64,000 nucleotides of DNA, taken from NCBI GenBank assembly GCA_028583605.1, contig CM053327.1, positions 45,434,059-45,498,058 on the forward strand, given 5' to 3'. The notes beneath the pieces were generated by a model. The model made no database searches. It worked only from the letters and a program-made list of their open reading frames with translations, and was not told the DNA's origin. A program made the translations under genes and the position numbers. This document shows positions 11,301 to 21,359 of this stretch, piece by piece. How positions within the stretch are numbered: position 1 is the first letter of the stretch; every line of letters starts with the position of its first letter. The DNA comes from Dastarcus helophoroides (Eukaryota; Arthropoda; Insecta; Coleoptera; Bothrideridae).

Positions 11301-13076
11301 TTAAGTTATTAATGTATCTTTGGCAAAAATATAAATACTTCTTTTACTTTTTTGGATTTATTTTATAAAGATAACTCACAAGTTAATAAAAATTAAATAA
11401 GTAGCCCTAAATATTTATAGAAATTATTAAAATCTCATTTTGAAATTGGGGTGTCTGACACCCCACCTGTCGAAAGGTGTAAAAAAAATTCACGTGTCAC
11501 ATGCCGGGTTAACAACTTGTTTCAGCTTCCTATTATTGAGGCACCAAAAAATATAGTCAAAGACTTTCAAAAGTTACTGAGCGATCGACACGTCATTGTA
11601 TTTTTAACATTCGCCGCTCTTTCTGGAATAGCTGATGGTTTTATTATATATTTTTTAATTTGGTAAGAGCACATCGACGCATATTTAGGGAATGACCAAT
11701 CTACTTTTAGGTATATCGAAGATTTATCAATAATGACAAATACGGTAAATATAAAATTTCTACAAGGACTAATCGTGGCAGCTGAAACTTTGGGCGGAGA
11801 AATAATTTTCTTTTCCATTGCTGGTAAATAACGCATTGCAGTATTTACAGAAACTGACTGATTTGGATTTGTAGGTAAAATCCTCGAAAGATTGGGACAC
11901 GTCAAATGTTTTAGTATATGTTTCGTCAATTACGCTTTAAGACTGGGTCTAGTATCGCTGGCACCCAATCCTTGGTATATTCTACCCATAGAATTCGTAT
12001 TCCAAGGGCCCACTTACGCCTTAACATACACTACAGTCGTCGCCTACGCCAATGAACTTGCACCGCCTGGTGTATCAGCTACGATGCAGGGGATAGCTGC
12101 TGGAATGGACGATGGGCTTGGTATGTATTACTAAATTTATATTATTGGAAATACAAATCTTGTCCCCTGAAACCAAGAAAGATAATAAAAGTTGCCCAAC
12201 TTTTGTTGTGTTTTTTAATCTTCTTGGTTTCAGGGGGCAAGATTTGTATTTCAATTTTTGAACGACTAAAATTATATTATTTAAAAAAATCCATCAACTG
12301 AGATAAAGATACTTTGCCATTTGAAGTTTTAAAGTTGGATTGCTAAAGAGGGAAGAGGGGGTGGAAATTTACATGTTCAAATGCCAATTTAAAAATCAAA
12401 ATAGACATGGTTTTACAGAATTTGTCCCTTATTGTTGGGAAGCAGTGCATATTCTAAAAAAAATTGTATCATACTCATTTTTCTCTTAAAATTAATGATT
12501 GAAATACAGAACTTGTCCCGTGAAACCAAGAAAGATTAAAAAACAGAACAAAGGTTGCTCTAACGCGTTTCGACAGCCAAGCTGTCTGTATTTCAATTTT
12601 TGAAGATAACCAAGGACCAGTCCGTTCCACCAAACTTTAAAGATGCTTCATTTTCTTTCACTATAAATAAAATTTTGTAAATAATTTATCCACACTTATT
12701 TTATGGTCTGAGGATTTATTACTGATTTATTTTGATTCTTACTAATTAATAATATGTACTTTAATCTGGAAGAAACATTTTTCTGTTGTTTAGACTTATG
12801 AAACGTCATTTTAAATGTAATTTGTTAAACTGACAATTTTCTAATTAACAAATTTCTTTTTCAGGATACGCAGTGGGCAGCATAGTTGGTGGTATAATTT
12901 ACAAATATATGGGAGGCAAAGCAGCTTTGCAAATATTTAGTATACTGTCACTGGTATGTGGTATAGCTCACTATGTCATTCATAGAGTATTCTTGCCGGC
13001 AAGGGAAAAGAACAATTTGACGATCACCAATTATAAAAATCCCGAAGAAGCAGCCAGAGAAGTAGACTCTCCTTAA
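2345..13076 (+). CDS. Mfsd6: MFSD6-like major facilitator transporter, 3' six exons
   Basis: Exons join in frame as 2345-2675, 9982-10160, 11526-11662, 11711-11823, 11875-12120 and 12865-13076, each with GT-AG borders, giving 405 codons before TAA. The protein carries MFSD6 hallmarks: SIGTIGFNVVNSISDAICFD, YGKQRVWGTVGFG, VAAETLGGEIIFFSIAG, QGPTYALTYTTVVAYA and ATMQGIAAGMDDGLG. This is the C-terminal part of a 12-helix membrane transporter. The N-terminal helices must lie upstream of the window. Family substrates are poorly defined, so I infer only a membrane transporter. Introns hold a hAT-like element, a mariner, a piggyBac and foldback copies, but every splice site and codon looks intact. 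The family is confident; exon edges are read by eye. Confidence 0.9.
5203..5456 (-). mobile_element. Penelope-like or retrozyme-like fragment (minus copy)
   Basis: Read on the minus strand, this 254-bp segment matches 34198-34438 on the plus strand at roughly 95% by eye, including gcatttagcgaaaatgtttg, gtgtatacaaccacc and attacagaacattt. It sits inside the 5-kb hAT-like element, so it inserted after the hAT body existed. It contains a canonical hammerhead ribozyme. Hammerheads of this compact type are known from Penelope-like elements and retrozymes. No reverse transcriptase is present, so the assignment is an inference. Confidence 0.65.
5266..5328 (-). ncRNA. Hammerhead ribozyme, type I, minimal helix III
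   Basis: On the minus strand the core reads CTGATGA, then a stem II of GGCC/GGCC closing a short A/G-rich loop, then GAAAC-TA-GTC, with cleavage predicted after GTC (complement of 5281-5283). Stem I has an outer ACAACC/GGTTGT helix, an internal loop, and an inner ACCATG/TATGGT helix. All conserved core positions (CUGANGA, GAAA, UH) are present. The internal loop in stem I opposite loop II is typical of active natural type-I hammerheads. Confidence 0.85.
7788..8150. repeat. Tandem duplication of ~178 bp containing shortened foldback copies
   Basis: Two head-to-tail units share aatttatcaatcaga, aatgaggttta and cttaatagaaagcaatga. Each begins with a foldback deletion derivative that keeps only the termini (caaatcttgtcccctgg, then caggggacaagatttg or a close variant, then ggaccagt..gtt). 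The duplication therefore happened after the foldback insertion. 8151-8633 holds no recognisable feature. Confidence 0.75.
8634..9879 (-). mobile_element. mariner (DD34D) element, defective
   Basis: A 1,246-bp element is flanked by TA on both sides (8632-8633 and 9880-9881). Its ends share inverted cattcaataagtccgtaagat and cattcaaaaagtccataggat, about 18 of 21 positions. The size is normal for mariner (about 1.3 kb). The transposase is on the minus strand and broken. It lies in the first visible MFSD6 intron, antisense to the host gene. Confidence 0.88.
8704..9720 (-). pseudogene. mariner transposase, broken
   Basis: In order on the minus strand are an HTH region (FKRGRTSTNDAERSGHP, VHELANIVKISHGSV), MRKLCAKWV, the first catalytic Asp in VIMDETWFHYYTPESKRWSA, ANGIIFIDYLQKGTTIN, HLQKN, then HQDNASCHKS (second Asp) and YSPNLTPSDL (third Asp). 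By count 34 residues separate the last two Asps, so the DD34D spacing survives. It is inactivated by a stop before MVEKQIAEF, a stop after HLQKN, and frameshifts near 9360, 9200 and 8850. The C-terminal remnant reads LENRHIRCIALEGNYVE. Confidence 0.85.
10194..11508 (+). mobile_element. piggyBac-like element, internally deleted
   Basis: The element is bounded by TTAA on each side (10190-10193 and 11509-11512), the piggyBac target site. Terminal inverted repeats are CCCGCCATGTGACACGTG and the complement CCCGGCATGTGACACGTG, 17 of 18 identical. Sub-terminal inverted motifs of the ggggtgtgtaataccccac type occur near 10380 and 11449. Length is 1,315 bp, against about 2.3-2.5 kb for full elements. 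It sits wholly within an MFSD6 intron, ending only 13 bp before the next exon's splice acceptor. Confidence 0.9.
10548..11219 (+). pseudogene. piggyBac transposase remnant lacking the catalytic core
   Basis: The N-terminus starts MEQDRLLALWERVRGQPTFY. After a frameshift it continues with an acidic piece (DEDVLEGDDEIDQI), then in a third frame FIGKNGTKWSKKTPNKNVRT, NIVIYLLGIK and KTPIECFQLL, all recognisable as the start of the piggyBac DDE domain. The same frame then jumps to a cysteine-rich tail, KNVCEACRAIICLENSLQHC, like the C-terminal zinc-binding domain. The catalytic Asp region between them is missing. It cannot encode an active transposase, though the DNA-binding parts are partly open from 10725 to 11219. 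Confidence 0.8.
12147..12262. mobile_element. Foldback element, short derivative
   Basis: Inverted arms ggaaatacaaatcttgtccc and the complementary gggggcaagatttgtatttc surround a truncated centre with caacttttgttgtgttttt. It lies in an MFSD6 intron. Outer termini are missing. Confidence 0.7.
12499..12632. mobile_element. Foldback element, internal deletion
   Basis: The left arm runs from attgaaatacagaacttgtc through aacgcgtttcgacagccaag. It then joins directly to the right terminus (tgtatttcaatttttgaag, ggaccagtccgttccacca), so most of the right arm has been lost. It lies in the last MFSD6 intron. Confidence 0.7.
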
Positions 13077-13334
13077 GAACAAACTGTATTATAATCATAA
13101 TATTTTTTTTTATTTTCTGTGACAAATATATTTTTAGCAAAAAAACTCTAACTTTGTTTGATTCTTTTGCAAAACGTATTCTGGATATATGCTGGATGTA
13201 GGTTGGATGTAGGGTGTATGTATTAGTGTCTAAGATTAGAACACTTCAGTCACCTGTTCCAGGTGCATTCTGCTATCCCCCTACTGGCATAAGTTACTCA
13301 TGTATGTATCTCAGCCATGGAAAAACACGATGAG

Positions 13335-13452
13335 GATATTTCAAAGGCCTTTGACAGAATCTAGTACCGATCTCTTCTCGCCAAATTAACATCTTACGGT
13401 CTTCCTCCAGGACTCTATCATTTGATATCCAGTTTTCTCGCTGACAGATCTC
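13335..13452 (+). pseudogene. Non-LTR retrotransposon reverse-transcriptase fragment
   Basis: Translation gives DISKAFDRI, a stop, then YRSLLAKLTSYGLPPGLYHL and ISSFLADRSR. This is the RT domain A block (consensus DISKAFDRVWH..LL.KL...G.P) of Jockey/LOA-like elements. Only about 40 codons remain. No neighbouring part of the element is recognisable. Confidence 0.75.
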
Positions 13453-16159
13453 GGAATTTAAAAACAAATTTTTAAATAGTACTTTTGGGCTAACTTTTCA
13501 ATTAAAAAAGAATACATGAAAGATTACATTTATTAGATGTATTTAAAATTTGGATGTGCAGTCCCCAGGTCACATCTAATGACCCCAATAATTATGAATA
13601 ATTTAGCGATAATTCTGTTTCCATAACAAAGTTAGGGCACACACAGCTGAGCTTTCTCACCATTTTACGCGCAAGACTGTAATATCAACCGAATGATAAT
13701 GAACTGGTGCCTTTCCATCTTTACACAATTTTACCCAACTTTAAACATTATACATCCCAGCGTTAAATTACAAACTTCATTGGTCCTGGGCACGAAACAC
13801 TCATTGCTGAATTATTTATGACGATTCCGTCTTAATAACTTCGCACGACATATCATGTCGAAATATTACGAACGTAAATTATATGTTGACCCAGTCTGCA
13901 CTGTTATTTGACTTGTACTAAAAATTATGTTGTAAAACGTTTTATTAGCTTTTGATTTATTGATTGCACCTTAAATCATACAAACATGCCATCACATCAG
14001 CATTGATAGACCGCTGAAAAATATTTTTATTTATATTTGTTTATATCCACATTTTCCCGAAACCAGAATTTGAAATTTATGCCTAATATCATAGAGCAAA
14101 TAAAAACTCTTTGCTGAAAATTGTGGACGGTTTTATAAGAATTTAAAACACATCCATGTTCCTTGAAACAGTATTTGGAAATTTATGGATGCCAAATATC
14201 ATAGAGTAAATAAAAACTCTTCGCTGAATATTGTTGGCAGTTTGATAAGAATTTAGAACACAACCACTCTTTTGTTGTAATTGTAATTTTAATTTGTAAT
14301 AAATACCTTTTTTTTCAATCAGTCGTTATCAAAGCTAGTGCCTCCAGCAGCTCTTTAAGAAGCTACTTAAAGTGTTCTAAGTTTTCGCTCGTGTTAAAGT
14401 ATTACTAAAAGTTGTCAAACGGTTTCTTGTCGTCGATTAGTTCTTTGACACAGTCCAATCCAAACCATGATGCCAACTAATGTTGAATCTGTATCAGTCG
14501 CCAATGGGATTTTTCCTGTGCCATACAACTTGGGGTTAAAGCTGACTCAGTCGCCATCTTCACACAATCCTGCCTCCTATTGAATGTACTGCCAGAATTT
14601 TCTACACTTTACCTGTCTGCTCAAAAAAAATTGTCAAATTGATATTTTGGTCTGGTCCTTGGTTATCTTCAGGGGACAAGTTCCGTATTTCAATTTTGAC
14701 AAAATGATAGACTAGGTTTTTTCTTGGAAATCTTCACCCAAATGCTCAAGTAGACGATTTTATTCCAGTATAGAATTTATCATAATTCTGTATATCGTAG
14801 TAAACAATATTTAATCATTCTTTTAGTAAAATCAATAAAGTATATCACCCTTATAGCCAATGACGTTATGATAATTTCAGGTACATAAGACTAGAAATAT
14901 TATACAGATAATAATCCGGGGTACGATTTGATATATACGCAGATCGCATGTTTAGTATGTGTAGAATACAACTCGGGTGTACACCAAAATAAAAACAAAT
15001 GATTATAATGTCCAGAGATGATCGAAATCGTTTGATCGTTGGCAGGTTGGGGTGACTGATTTTATAATAAGTAAACGCAACGCAACAGCCCTTACGTGTC
15101 GCCATTTCACCTGTTATTATTCGATATTTTCTCAGAGCTTATGACTTCATACGTGCGCTCGAATAAAAAACAATTTTCAACAAACCATAAAAACACCATT
15201 ATCGAATTGCCCCTCTTTTTACATAAAAGAGGCGATGGTTTGTGTAAGGAAGCAGAAGTTCGATTAAAAAAACTGCTTATATGGTTGAAATACAGAACTT
15301 GCCCCCTGAAACCAAGAACTTGGGACAAGAAGAAAAAGATGACACAAAGCTACTATCATTTGCGTAGCTGTATATAGGATTGGAAGTTTAAGCTTAGGGA
15401 TCGTTTATGTGTAAAGGAAACAAAGTAGGAGACAAGATAGACCCCTGAGACACCCCTGAATTAATCGCTTTAGTTTAGAAACGAAAAATTTAAGAGATGT
15501 GCTATTATTTTCCTATTGATTTGAAGTGTATGGAAATAAAAATAATTACGAGATAAAGTTTTATTTCCCATAAATTAGACTCAGTGTTTCTCGACATTTT
15601 TTTAGTAGTGAAACACATCAATGATAATTTATAAATTCATATTTGTTAGTTAAAGTATAAAAACAAATAATATAGAGACATACAGCTAGATTATTTTTTG
15701 GTTCAAATAAAAAACATTTCCTCGATTAAGCCATATTTAGAAAAATACTAATGTATTGGTTAGATAAAAAGTTTTTAAATAATAATTACTTAATATTTAA
15801 CGAGGCGAACTGTATGAAATTCACATTAATAATGGAGGTTAAGTGACAGCAGAATTATAAATGAGCTGATATTTAATAATTCATTACCGTAAATGCCTGT
15901 GTATAGATTTCAAGTAATGGAAAATAATAGTTACTCTTATACCAGTTATATTTCATTATATTATATTCGACCCGAATTAATTATTCAACGCGGTTTTATG
16001 GCTTTTTGTGTCCGGTCAATATGCAAACAATTTACTGAATACTGTATTGACTCAACGAAATAATTTAACCAAGAGCGAGTTGGGTGCAAACGGAGGCCCG
16101 CTCGCGCAATTAATCTCCCGTACCAATTACTGCAATGAACAGTCAATAGTTTTTTTTTT
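13453..16159. other. Gene-free stretch with local duplications
   Basis: A ~116-bp tandem duplication lies at about 14060-14290 (aatatcatagag.aaataaaaactctt). Foldback scraps lie at about 14650-14697 and 15286-15318. Parts of 13550-14040 and 15860-16140 look single-copy, less AT-biased and rich in TAAT or TTTATGG words. They could be regulatory, but this is only an impression. Short reading frames here match nothing I recognise. Confidence 0.4.
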
Positions 16160-16468
16160 TTGTGGAACGAACTGGTCCTTGGTTATCTCCAAAAATTAAA
16201 ATACAAATCTTGTCCCCTGAAACCGAGAAATCTTAAAAAACACAACAAAGGTTGTTCTAACGCGTTTCGACAGCCAAGCTGTCATCTTTAGAGAGAGACT
16301 AACTCAGCTAGAAAATAACTCAGTTATTTTTTCTCTGAAGATGACAGCTTTGCTGTCGAAACGCGTTAGAGCAACCTTTGTTGTGTTTTTTAATATTTCT
16401 CGGTTTCAGGGGACAAGTTCTGTATTTCAATTTTTGAAGATAACCAAGGACCAGTCCGTTCCATCAAA
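16160..16468. mobile_element. Foldback element, best full-length copy
   Basis: A 309-bp palindrome runs from tgtggaacgaactggtcctt to ggaccagtccgttccatca. Arms of about 145 bp surround a short non-palindromic centre (near 16300-16325). Each arm holds, from outside in, the terminus, a ttgtcccctgaaacc block, an aaaaaacacaacaaaggttg block and a cgcgtttcgacagccaag block. The inner right arm contains the hammerhead-like core at 16331-16371. No reading frame or target-site duplication is obvious. Confidence 0.85.
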
Positions 16469-16982
16469 CTTGAAGCAAATGATTCCTTCTGAAAAATATT
16501 CGTACAAATTTTTATTGTTTCAATTAGCACGTGCACCGTATTACTAACAATAATGATATAATGATGAGGGGTGCCTCCACATGTCAAATCTCACGACCCA
16601 GTCGCGGAGGGCGATCATTTCCGTACGAAATAATTACCCCTTGGCATCGTGTTATAACGCCAAAGAACTTCGCCGACCACACGCCATCGTTAAATTACGC
16701 CGACCTCTAATATAATCATCGCTAAACCTTTATGAATTTTAAATGTTCCGCCGGCTAATTACAGACACAAGCGAAGGCGTGTTTCAAATAAAAGGTATGT
16801 ATTACGGCTCGGCGGAAAATTCTACTGAAATATTGACTTCTTAATATAATAAATTCGTTCTATTTCGTAATTCCGAAATTTTTGACAACCCTAATCATTT
16901 GAATGGTCTTTATTTTGGAAACAAATCCGTAAGGTAGCAAACCAGTAGTATACCACGGTTTGGTGGGGTAAACCAGAGACTA
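16469..16982. other. Single-copy stretch before the satellite
   Basis: No gene is seen. About 16555-16830 is less AT-rich than its surroundings and has several CG-containing words (ccgccggctaatta, acggctcggcgg). It looks like unique sequence, perhaps regulatory, but no specific site can be defended. Confidence 0.3.
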
Positions 16983-19238
16983 GTCTCTCCCTTTTGTGGC
17001 AGTCACATTTTAAACTAAATAATCGTAAAATATATCTGTTTTGGTCAATTTTGTGACGCGGAATCGATATCAGCTAACGAAATCGGCCTAAAATTTACCG
17101 CATTTGAGATACAACCTTAAAAGTGGCAAAAACTGCACTATTTTGATTTTCGAGTGTCTCTCTTTTTCATAGCAACCACATTTTGGATTAAATAATCGTG
17201 AAATATGTCTGCTTTGATCAATTTTGAGCTGCAGAATCCAAATTCGCTATCAAAGTTTATCTATCGTTTTTCGTTTTGAAGCTGCAACCCCTAAAATGCT
17301 AAAAATAACATGAATTTATGTTCCAGTTGCCTCTCCCTTCAATAGCAATCGGGTTTTATATTAAATTATTGCAAATTATGTGCCATTGGATCAATTTTGA
17401 GCTATTTAATTGATATTTGTTAACTAAGTTGCTTAGCAACTTTTCGTTTTTAATTTACGAGTCCCCAAAATGGGACGAAAAAGGAATATTTTGCAAAAAA
17501 ATTTCAAATGTTTCCTAGTTCTCGAAATTTATAACAAACTTTAGTAAACGAATGCACAATTATGGTAAAAACAATGCACTTTAAACTCAGCTTATTTGGG
17601 AATAACGCCGGAGTGAATTTGATCAAAATTTGGAATTCTCATTTTTCACAGTTTCGATTTTCGCGTTTTTTCAAGTGTCTCTCCCCATCCTAGTAAACAC
17701 GTTTTTGCATAAAAGCTGACAAGATAGTCCTGGTTTGGGTAATATTGTAACGCGGAATCGATATCTGATAACTAAATTGACCTACGGTTTATCCCTTTTA
17801 AGATATAACCCTTAAATTGGCAAAAATGGCGCGATTTTGATTTTCGAGCGTCTCTCCCTTTTGTGGCAGTCACATTTTAAACGAAATAATCGTAAAATAT
17901 ATCTGTTTTGGTCAATTTTATGACGCGGAATCGATATCAGCTACCGAAATCGGCCTAAAATTTACCGCATTTGAAATACAACCTTAAAAGTGGCAAAAAC
18001 TGCACTATTTTGATTTTCGAGTGCCTCTCTTTTTCATAGCAACCACATTTTGGATTAAATAATCGTGAAATATGTCTAATTTAATCATTTTTGAGCTGCA
18101 GAATCCAAATTTGCTAACGAAGTTTATTTATCGTTTTTCGTTTTGAAGCTGCAACCCCTAAAATGCTAAAAATAACATGAATTTACGTTCCAGTTGCCTC
18201 TCCCTTCAATAGCAATCGGGTTTTATATTAAATTATTGCAAATTATGTGCCATTGGATCAATTTTGAGCTATTTAATTGATATTTGTTAACTAGGTTGCT
18301 TAGCAACTTTTCGTTTTTAATTTACAAGTCCCCAAAATGTGACGAAAAAGGAATATTTTGCAAAAAAACTTCAAATGTTTCCTAGTTCTCGAAATTTATA
18401 ACAAACTTTAGTGAACGAATGCACAATTATGGTAAAAACAATGCATTTTTAATTCAGCTTATTTGGGAATAACGACGGAGTGAATTTGATCAAAATTTGG
18501 AATTCTCATTTTTCACAGTTTCGATTTTCGCCTTTTTTCAAGTGTCTCTCCCCATCCTAGTAAACACGTTTTTTCATAAAAGCTGACAAGATAGTCCTGG
18601 TTTGGGTAATATTGTAACGCGGAATCGATATCTGATAACTAAATTGGCCTACGGTTTATCCCTTTTAAGATATAACCCTTAAATTGGCAAAAATGGCGCG
18701 ATTTTGATTTTCGAGCGTCTCTCCCTTTTGTGGCAGTCACATTTTAAACTAAATAATCCTAAAATATATCTGTTTTGGTCAATTTTGTGACGCGGAATCG
18801 ATATCAGCTAACGAAATCGGCCTAAAATTTACCGCTTTTGAGATACAACCTTAAAAGTGGCAAAAACTGCACTATTTTGATTTTCGAGTGCCTCTCTTTT
18901 TCATAGCAACCACATTTTGGATTAAATAATCCTGAAATATGTCTGCTTTGATCAATTTTGAGCTGCAGAATTCAAATTCGCTAACGAAGTTTATCTATCG
19001 TTTTTCGTTTTGAAGCTGCAACCCCTAACATGCTAAAAATAACATGAATTTACGTTCCAGTTGCCTCTCCCTTCAATAGCAATCGGGTTTTATATTAAAT
19101 TATTGCAAATTATGTGCCATTGGATCAATTTTGAGCTATTTAATTGATATTTGTTAACTAAGTTGCTTAGCAACTTTTCGTTTTTAATTTACGAGTCCCC
19201 AAAATGGGACGAAAAAGGAATATTTTGCAAAAAAACTA
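16983..19238. repeat. Higher-order satellite, 867-bp unit of five ~172-bp subunits
   Basis: The phrase gtctctcccttttgtggcag recurs at 16983, 17850 and 18717, an exact 867-bp period (2.6 copies, over 97% alike by eye). Within a unit, diverged subunits of about 172 bp begin with related phrases: ctctcccttttgtggcagtc, ctctctttttcatagcaacc, cctctcccttcaatagcaat and ctctccccatcctagtaaac. A fifth subunit is the most diverged. The array ends abruptly at 19238 against an LTR fragment. Confidence 0.85.
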
Positions 19239-19244
19239 ATCTGA

Positions 19245-19345
19245 TGTTTGCTTCGTTATCTCGGCCGCTTTCCCCTTATCAAATCTACTAAATTCTAAAT
19301 TTAAAATTCTATAATTTACATTTCGTTACAATATTATGCTGTTAC
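19245..19345 (-). mobile_element. LTR fragment related to the 40.3-kb LTR
   Basis: The reverse complement (tgtaacgaaatgtaaat, gataaggggaaagcg, gagataacgaagcaaac) matches the start of the LTR at 40337. It is cut off by the satellite edge. The adjoining DNA with atggtaacagc may be the 3' internal end of the element. Confidence 0.6.
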
Positions 19346-19610
19346 CATTAAAGCTTATTGGTGAAGTAAAATTAGCGTGTTGGTAACGCGAAAGCTATTA
19401 AAAATCGCTCAACGCGATGACTATTGTGCGTTGTTTAAATTAAGTTTTACTTTGATTATTATTTTAGTTTTTAATTGTCAAATCACTGTCAGTGAGTACA
19501 ATAGTAGTTTATACAACAAGAGCGGATATTATTGTTCATCTCTCACGAGAAGGAGGTTTGAGCACGATCCCACAGATGGAATACTCAATCATTCGAAAAT
19601 GTATTGGTTT

Positions 19611-19840
19611 TTGAAATACAAATCTTGTCCCCTGAAACCAAGAAGGATTAAAAAATACAACAAAGGTTGCTCTAACGCGCTTCGATAGCCAAGCTATCAT
19701 CTTAAGAGAGATACTGAGAGAGAACATGATAGCTTGGCTATCGAAATGCGTTAGCCAGTAATCTTTGTTGTGTTTTTTAATCTTTCTTGATCTCAGGGGC
19801 ACAAGATTTGTATTTCAATTTTTAAAGATAACCAAGGACC
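19611..19840. mobile_element. Foldback element, near-complete
   Basis: Arms run from ttgaaatacaaatcttgtcc to ttgtatttcaatttttaaag, with gatagccaagctatcatct and its near-complement in the centre. The right arm has lost the ctgaaga part of the hammerhead-like core. 19841-20663 holds nothing I recognise. Confidence 0.75.
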
Positions 19841-20979
19841 AAAATATTTTGACTTGTTTACTAGTCTGGGTTCGAACTGCACAACATATGCGCTATTATT
19901 TCCTAGTTTAAATATTTCACTTCTGTTGGCAATCTCCAAGACTATGAAATTTTTTTTCTTTTTTTGTTTACGGCTGAATATACGTAAAAATATACTTCTT
20001 CCAGGAGGAACAGTTTAGATAAGGCACTAAAGTCATAGCAATGCATTATCTTTTATTAAAATTTTATACCACATTTATTTATTAATGTGTCAATATTATA
20101 GATCTCTTGTGGAAAGCACTATATTTCTTAAAACGAATGAATTTTTTAGTAGAAAACGATCAGTGACTTAAATGAAATTGTCTAGATATTAAAGATTTTC
20201 AGAAACTTAAAGAGGATTATTTATTAAAGGAGTTGAAGGGGTCTTTGTAACTATTATACCCGTATATCGATATTTTATTTATTTACTAAACTAAACGATT
20301 AAAAGTCAAAACGTTTATTCAAAAAAATCGCCTAAAAATCAATTGCGAACACAATCACTGGCTGTCAACCTGTGGTGCTTTAACGTGTTTATAAATTATG
20401 TTTAAATTTGATGTTAAATTGAGATTAATAAGGTAAATGTTTGTTTTATCTTGCGCCACACGTTAAGCATTTTGTAATGACATTTTCTTTCATGAAATTA
20501 CCGTAAACAAACATGTCTAGGGGTGAACACGATTTTATCGTGTATCGTGTATTGCTTTTGAACGCGGAATTGTTCATTCAACAAAGCCTATATTCAATAA
20601 ATATTACAATTTGGATGACTTTTTGCAAAAAGGAACAAAGCCACATATTCTGAAATATTAAATTTGGGGCGGCCTTTGGGGGTGGCAAGCAGGGCAACCG
20701 CCCGGGGCCTCGCTCTTGTAGGGGGCCTCGAGCATTCGCACAATAGCACGAATTCTAATGTTCATTTGAATTTCGAGCCTTAACCGCGCGTTATAAAACT
20801 GGACTCGCTGCTCCCTTGCGTGGTAGTTATCGCGCTGATATCTGTCTCATTCGCTCCAATGAATGTTCCTTTCCTTCTCTTTCACATTGACGAAATTTCG
20901 TAGCAGTGCCACAAGTGCTGCCAACTACAAGCGCTAAACAAAATCTGATAGTACTCCATTTTTTTCGTGTTTACTATTC

Positions 20980-21026
20980 GGGGAATTCCCCTGTTTTTTT
21001 CGTGTTTACTATTCGGGGAATTCCCC
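20980..21026. promoter_or_regulatory. Two perfect kappaB-like palindromes, 35 bp apart
   Basis: GGGGAATTCCCC occurs at 20980-20991 and 21015-21026 inside a 35-bp tandem duplication (cgtgtttactattcgggg). The site fits the Rel/NF-kappaB consensus GGGRNWYYCC. No nearby gene is seen, so any function is speculative. Confidence 0.3.
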
Positions 21027-21167
21027 TGTTTCATTTCAGCTGTCAACTGTTGTCGGATTATGCTTTTATATTAGAGCAGTCTTCATCATTTCGAAATCTT
21101 TGATCCTTTTAAGACATTAATGCACCTTATTTATCATGATTAATAGTTTCTTATCTTTGCGTTTAAA

Positions 21168-21244
21168 AATTGAAGGACAAAAATTGTCCCCTGAAGCCAA
21201 GAAGGATTTTTTTGAAGATACCCAAGGACCGGTCCGTTCCACCA
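21168..21244. mobile_element. Foldback element, termini only
   Basis: It contains aaaaattgtcccctgaagcc joined directly to gaagatacccaaggaccggt and ccgttccacca. It is a deletion product nested in the candidate hAT-like element. Confidence 0.6.
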
Positions 21245-21359
21245 AAAAAAATCTTTGTGTTTATTAATTTTTCTTAGTTCTTAGTTACCAATAAACGATT
21301 TTAAAAGTCCAAATATATTTATTTATGACTTTGCATTTCTAGTCAAGCATCATCATTGA

